Positions 1 through 64,000 of a stretch of 64,000 nt of DNA are shown here, in pieces. Source of the stretch: Chiridota heheva (lineage: Eukaryota; Echinodermata; Holothuroidea; Apodida; Chiridotidae); the NCBI GenBank assembly GCA_020152595.1, contig JAIGNY010000126.1, positions 272,501-336,500 on the forward strand. The letters are read 5' to 3'. Position 1 is the stretch's first letter. Each line of letters starts with the position of its first letter. The notes under the pieces are model-generated. The model saw only the letters and a list, made by a program, of their open reading frames with translations. It searched no databases and was not told the origin of the DNA. The position numbers and the translations under genes were made by a program.

Positions 1-489
1 AAGACTCTGGGACTTGCTTTTCAACAATTTTTAATTACATAAGTTAAATCCATCAAACCACAAAGCCCATAGAACAGGTGTATCCCTGGTTTCCATGGCA
101 TAGGTGGATGAGTGCACATGACTCCCCCTGGACAGGACGTCAGTCCATTGCAGGTTAACTCTCAGCAATGCTGCTACTCATTTTGCTGGAAAAGTGGCAG
201 GGGAAGCCAAAACCCTGAAATACTTTTCGGTTTTGTCATCTTGATATTATGGGTGGAATGTGAATTGGGTTCCCCCCCTCCTCAAAAAAGTTGGGGGTCC
301 CTTGCCCTCCATTTCTGATGCAACTGTAATTTAATCATAATAATTCATCACAAGACAGAATTCAACTTTAAAACATAGTTTCTTAAATAAAGCATGATCA
401 ATATAAACCAAGGCACTCCATTTTAAAGTCAAGGTTTGCATAGTAATATTTGGTTTCTTCATCTCTGTATGATGGGTGATGGCATAGAA
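1..489. other. Putative 3' UTR / downstream flank
   Basis: No coding exon is seen. The stretch includes a truncated SINE copy (58-190) and poly-C with 'CCTCCTCAAAAAAGTTGG'-type text typical of dispersed repeats here. Two minus-strand ATTAAA motifs (near 331-336 and 29-34) could serve as polyadenylation signals. Confidence 0.35.
58..190 (-). mobile_element. Truncated tRNA-derived SINE copy
   Basis: This lies on the same strand and matches the body of the SINE at 8181-8455 (shared 'GACTCCCCCTGGACAG', 'GTCAGTCCAT', 'CCCTGGTTTC'). The tRNA-like head is missing, so it is a truncated copy, in what may be the 3' UTR of the gene. Confidence 0.65.
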
Positions 490-62755
<62,266 letters not shown>

Positions 62756-64000
62756 CTGTTGATAATATGGAGAGAAAAGGTTTTCAATTTCGATTCTATA
62801 ACGTGACTTATACTTGATTATCACTCTTTACAAATTGTAAGAGCAAAAACATATATAACCAAACAAACACCAAAATGTTCTTCTTTGTTTCTTTTAATTT
62901 TGGTTTCTTTACCTATGCTCCTTTTCACTTTCTTTATTTTTGAGGTTTTTATTTCTCCCACTTTAAAATTCTCTTCAATATGTTTTCTCAAATCCATTAT
63001 TGTTATTTTTTCTATACTTTTTCACTTTTTACTAATCTCCAAAATACAAGGCCCGGATCAGTCTGAAACAGCTGCCTATGTAGCGAAGTCCCGATTCCCC
63101 TCCCTAGCTCCACCCACAACGGAAATTTTGAAAGACAAGATATTAAAAATGATAAAAATTTGAAACGAGGTAATCTCCAAAATTTGCTGGCTAAGTGCGT
63201 TATGTTTTGCTTTTGGAAGCATTTGGGTCACGATGATATCCAAATAGGCCTAATTCAAAAATTTCTGAAAAAAGAAAAATAATGATTCAGAAAAATAAAT
63301 ATTCTCATTGAATGAACTTAGGAATTAAGGCGTTCAAATTTCGAAGTTCCTTCACTTGTGATTATACTTCGCAACCCGTAAATCTTATATGCCGTTTAAT
63401 TGGGGTAGGCTATAGGAACTATACTATAGCTCCCGCTTCTGACCACTGCACGAACTCATATCTTAGGCCTACATAAACTACGACGTATAAGTTAAAATGA
63501 TATTTATCCTGTTTATTAATGACAGAATTATGAACGTGAGTTATGATAATCTATCATTCTTTTTTGACCAACTTTTAATATTTTGACATGTCGATAATTA
63601 CAGCCATGACATTTTTTGTTTGCTGATAAAATAAACTTCGTAGTAATTTCATTAAAACTGTTGGTATTTATCGTTATAACATGCTCATTCACCCATTCCT
63701 GACACAATATTATGCATATATTTCCATCTCAACTCAAACTACTATTTAGCCTCCCCCCCCCCCTCCCACACACACACACACACACCAATCATTACAGTGT
63801 CGTGCAATAAAGTCGCATTAAAGCAATGGCAAAGTTCAAAATATATGCAGAACGATATACGCTGACATCAAGCGCAGAGGTTTGTCTTTGCATCGCACCT
63901 TCTACCCCACCCGACCTTTGTGAAAAATGGCCAATGGTCACGGGTGGCGCTCACTGTCCTTTGGAGGGGACGTAAAGTCGTCGGTCTCGATGGTAGGAGT
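62756..64000. other. Right flank, upstream intron
   Basis: No exon with support. A poly-C plus (CA)n microsatellite lies at 63752-63786. Upstream coding exons probably lie beyond the window. Confidence 0.5.

Noticed and set aside
62885-63163. Plus-strand hydrophobic frame
   Set aside because: It follows from T-rich intron sequence (poly-Phe/Leu/Ile); no start context, homology or splice support.

Overview
This is a eukaryotic, intron-rich, AT-rich window from an animal genome. The genes are broken into small exons with GT-AG borders. The only host gene I can support is a multidomain extracellular protein, and the rest is introns filled with DNA transposons, LINE and SINE fragments, and satellites. 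The mix of DCC/neogenin-like FN3 domains, calcium-binding EGF domains and abundant small TIR elements fits a marine invertebrate, perhaps a deuterostome such as an acorn worm or echinoderm. The species cannot be fixed from the sequence alone.

The gene lies on the minus strand and is read from right to left. I traced 26 consecutive coding exons from 62755 down to a stop codon at 490-492. They join in one frame over 3642 bp (1213 codons plus stop). The 5' end lies beyond the right edge or was not found. Order from N to C: a Ser/Thr-rich linker exon; one FN3 exon; one FN3 split over two exons; two almost identical tandem FN3 exons; twelve EGF exons (ten calcium-binding, with the Asp/Asn hydroxylation consensus; two of LDL-receptor type); six compact EGF exons of the WIF1/VWDE kind; and two exons that look like a C-terminal EMI-like module. 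Twenty-two consecutive internal exons are symmetric phase 1-1.

Intron content, left to right: an (ATC)n satellite (0.68-1.26 kb); LINE and SINE fragments (3.4, 8.2, 9.7-10.4 kb); a 28-bp minisatellite (6.8-7.6 kb); 22-bp and 18-bp minisatellites (11.9-13.9 kb); a tandem trimer of a short TIR element (16.4-17.0 kb); a TTAA-flanked TIR element that contains a 27-bp satellite with a 351-bp higher-order repeat (17.4-19.6 kb); a 1-kb TIR element (21.0-22.1 kb); (TA)n blocks; a hairpin element inside a 25-bp array (29.2-29.8 kb); microsatellites next to a decayed CR1/L2-like LINE (35-37.2 kb); I/Jockey-like LINE tails (27.3, 40.8-42.3, 50.7-51.7, 59.7 kb); a foldback-like element rich in CCCATATGGG palindromes (42.3-44.3 kb); a 20-bp CACGTG minisatellite (44.9-45.3 kb); and an unexplained coding-like relic (48.25-49.44 kb).

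The points most worth following up are the unusual FN3-EGF-EMI-like architecture, the tandem FN3 exon pair whose exons are far more alike than their flanking introns, and repeated cases in which a minisatellite seems to have grown out of a short internal segment of a transposable element.
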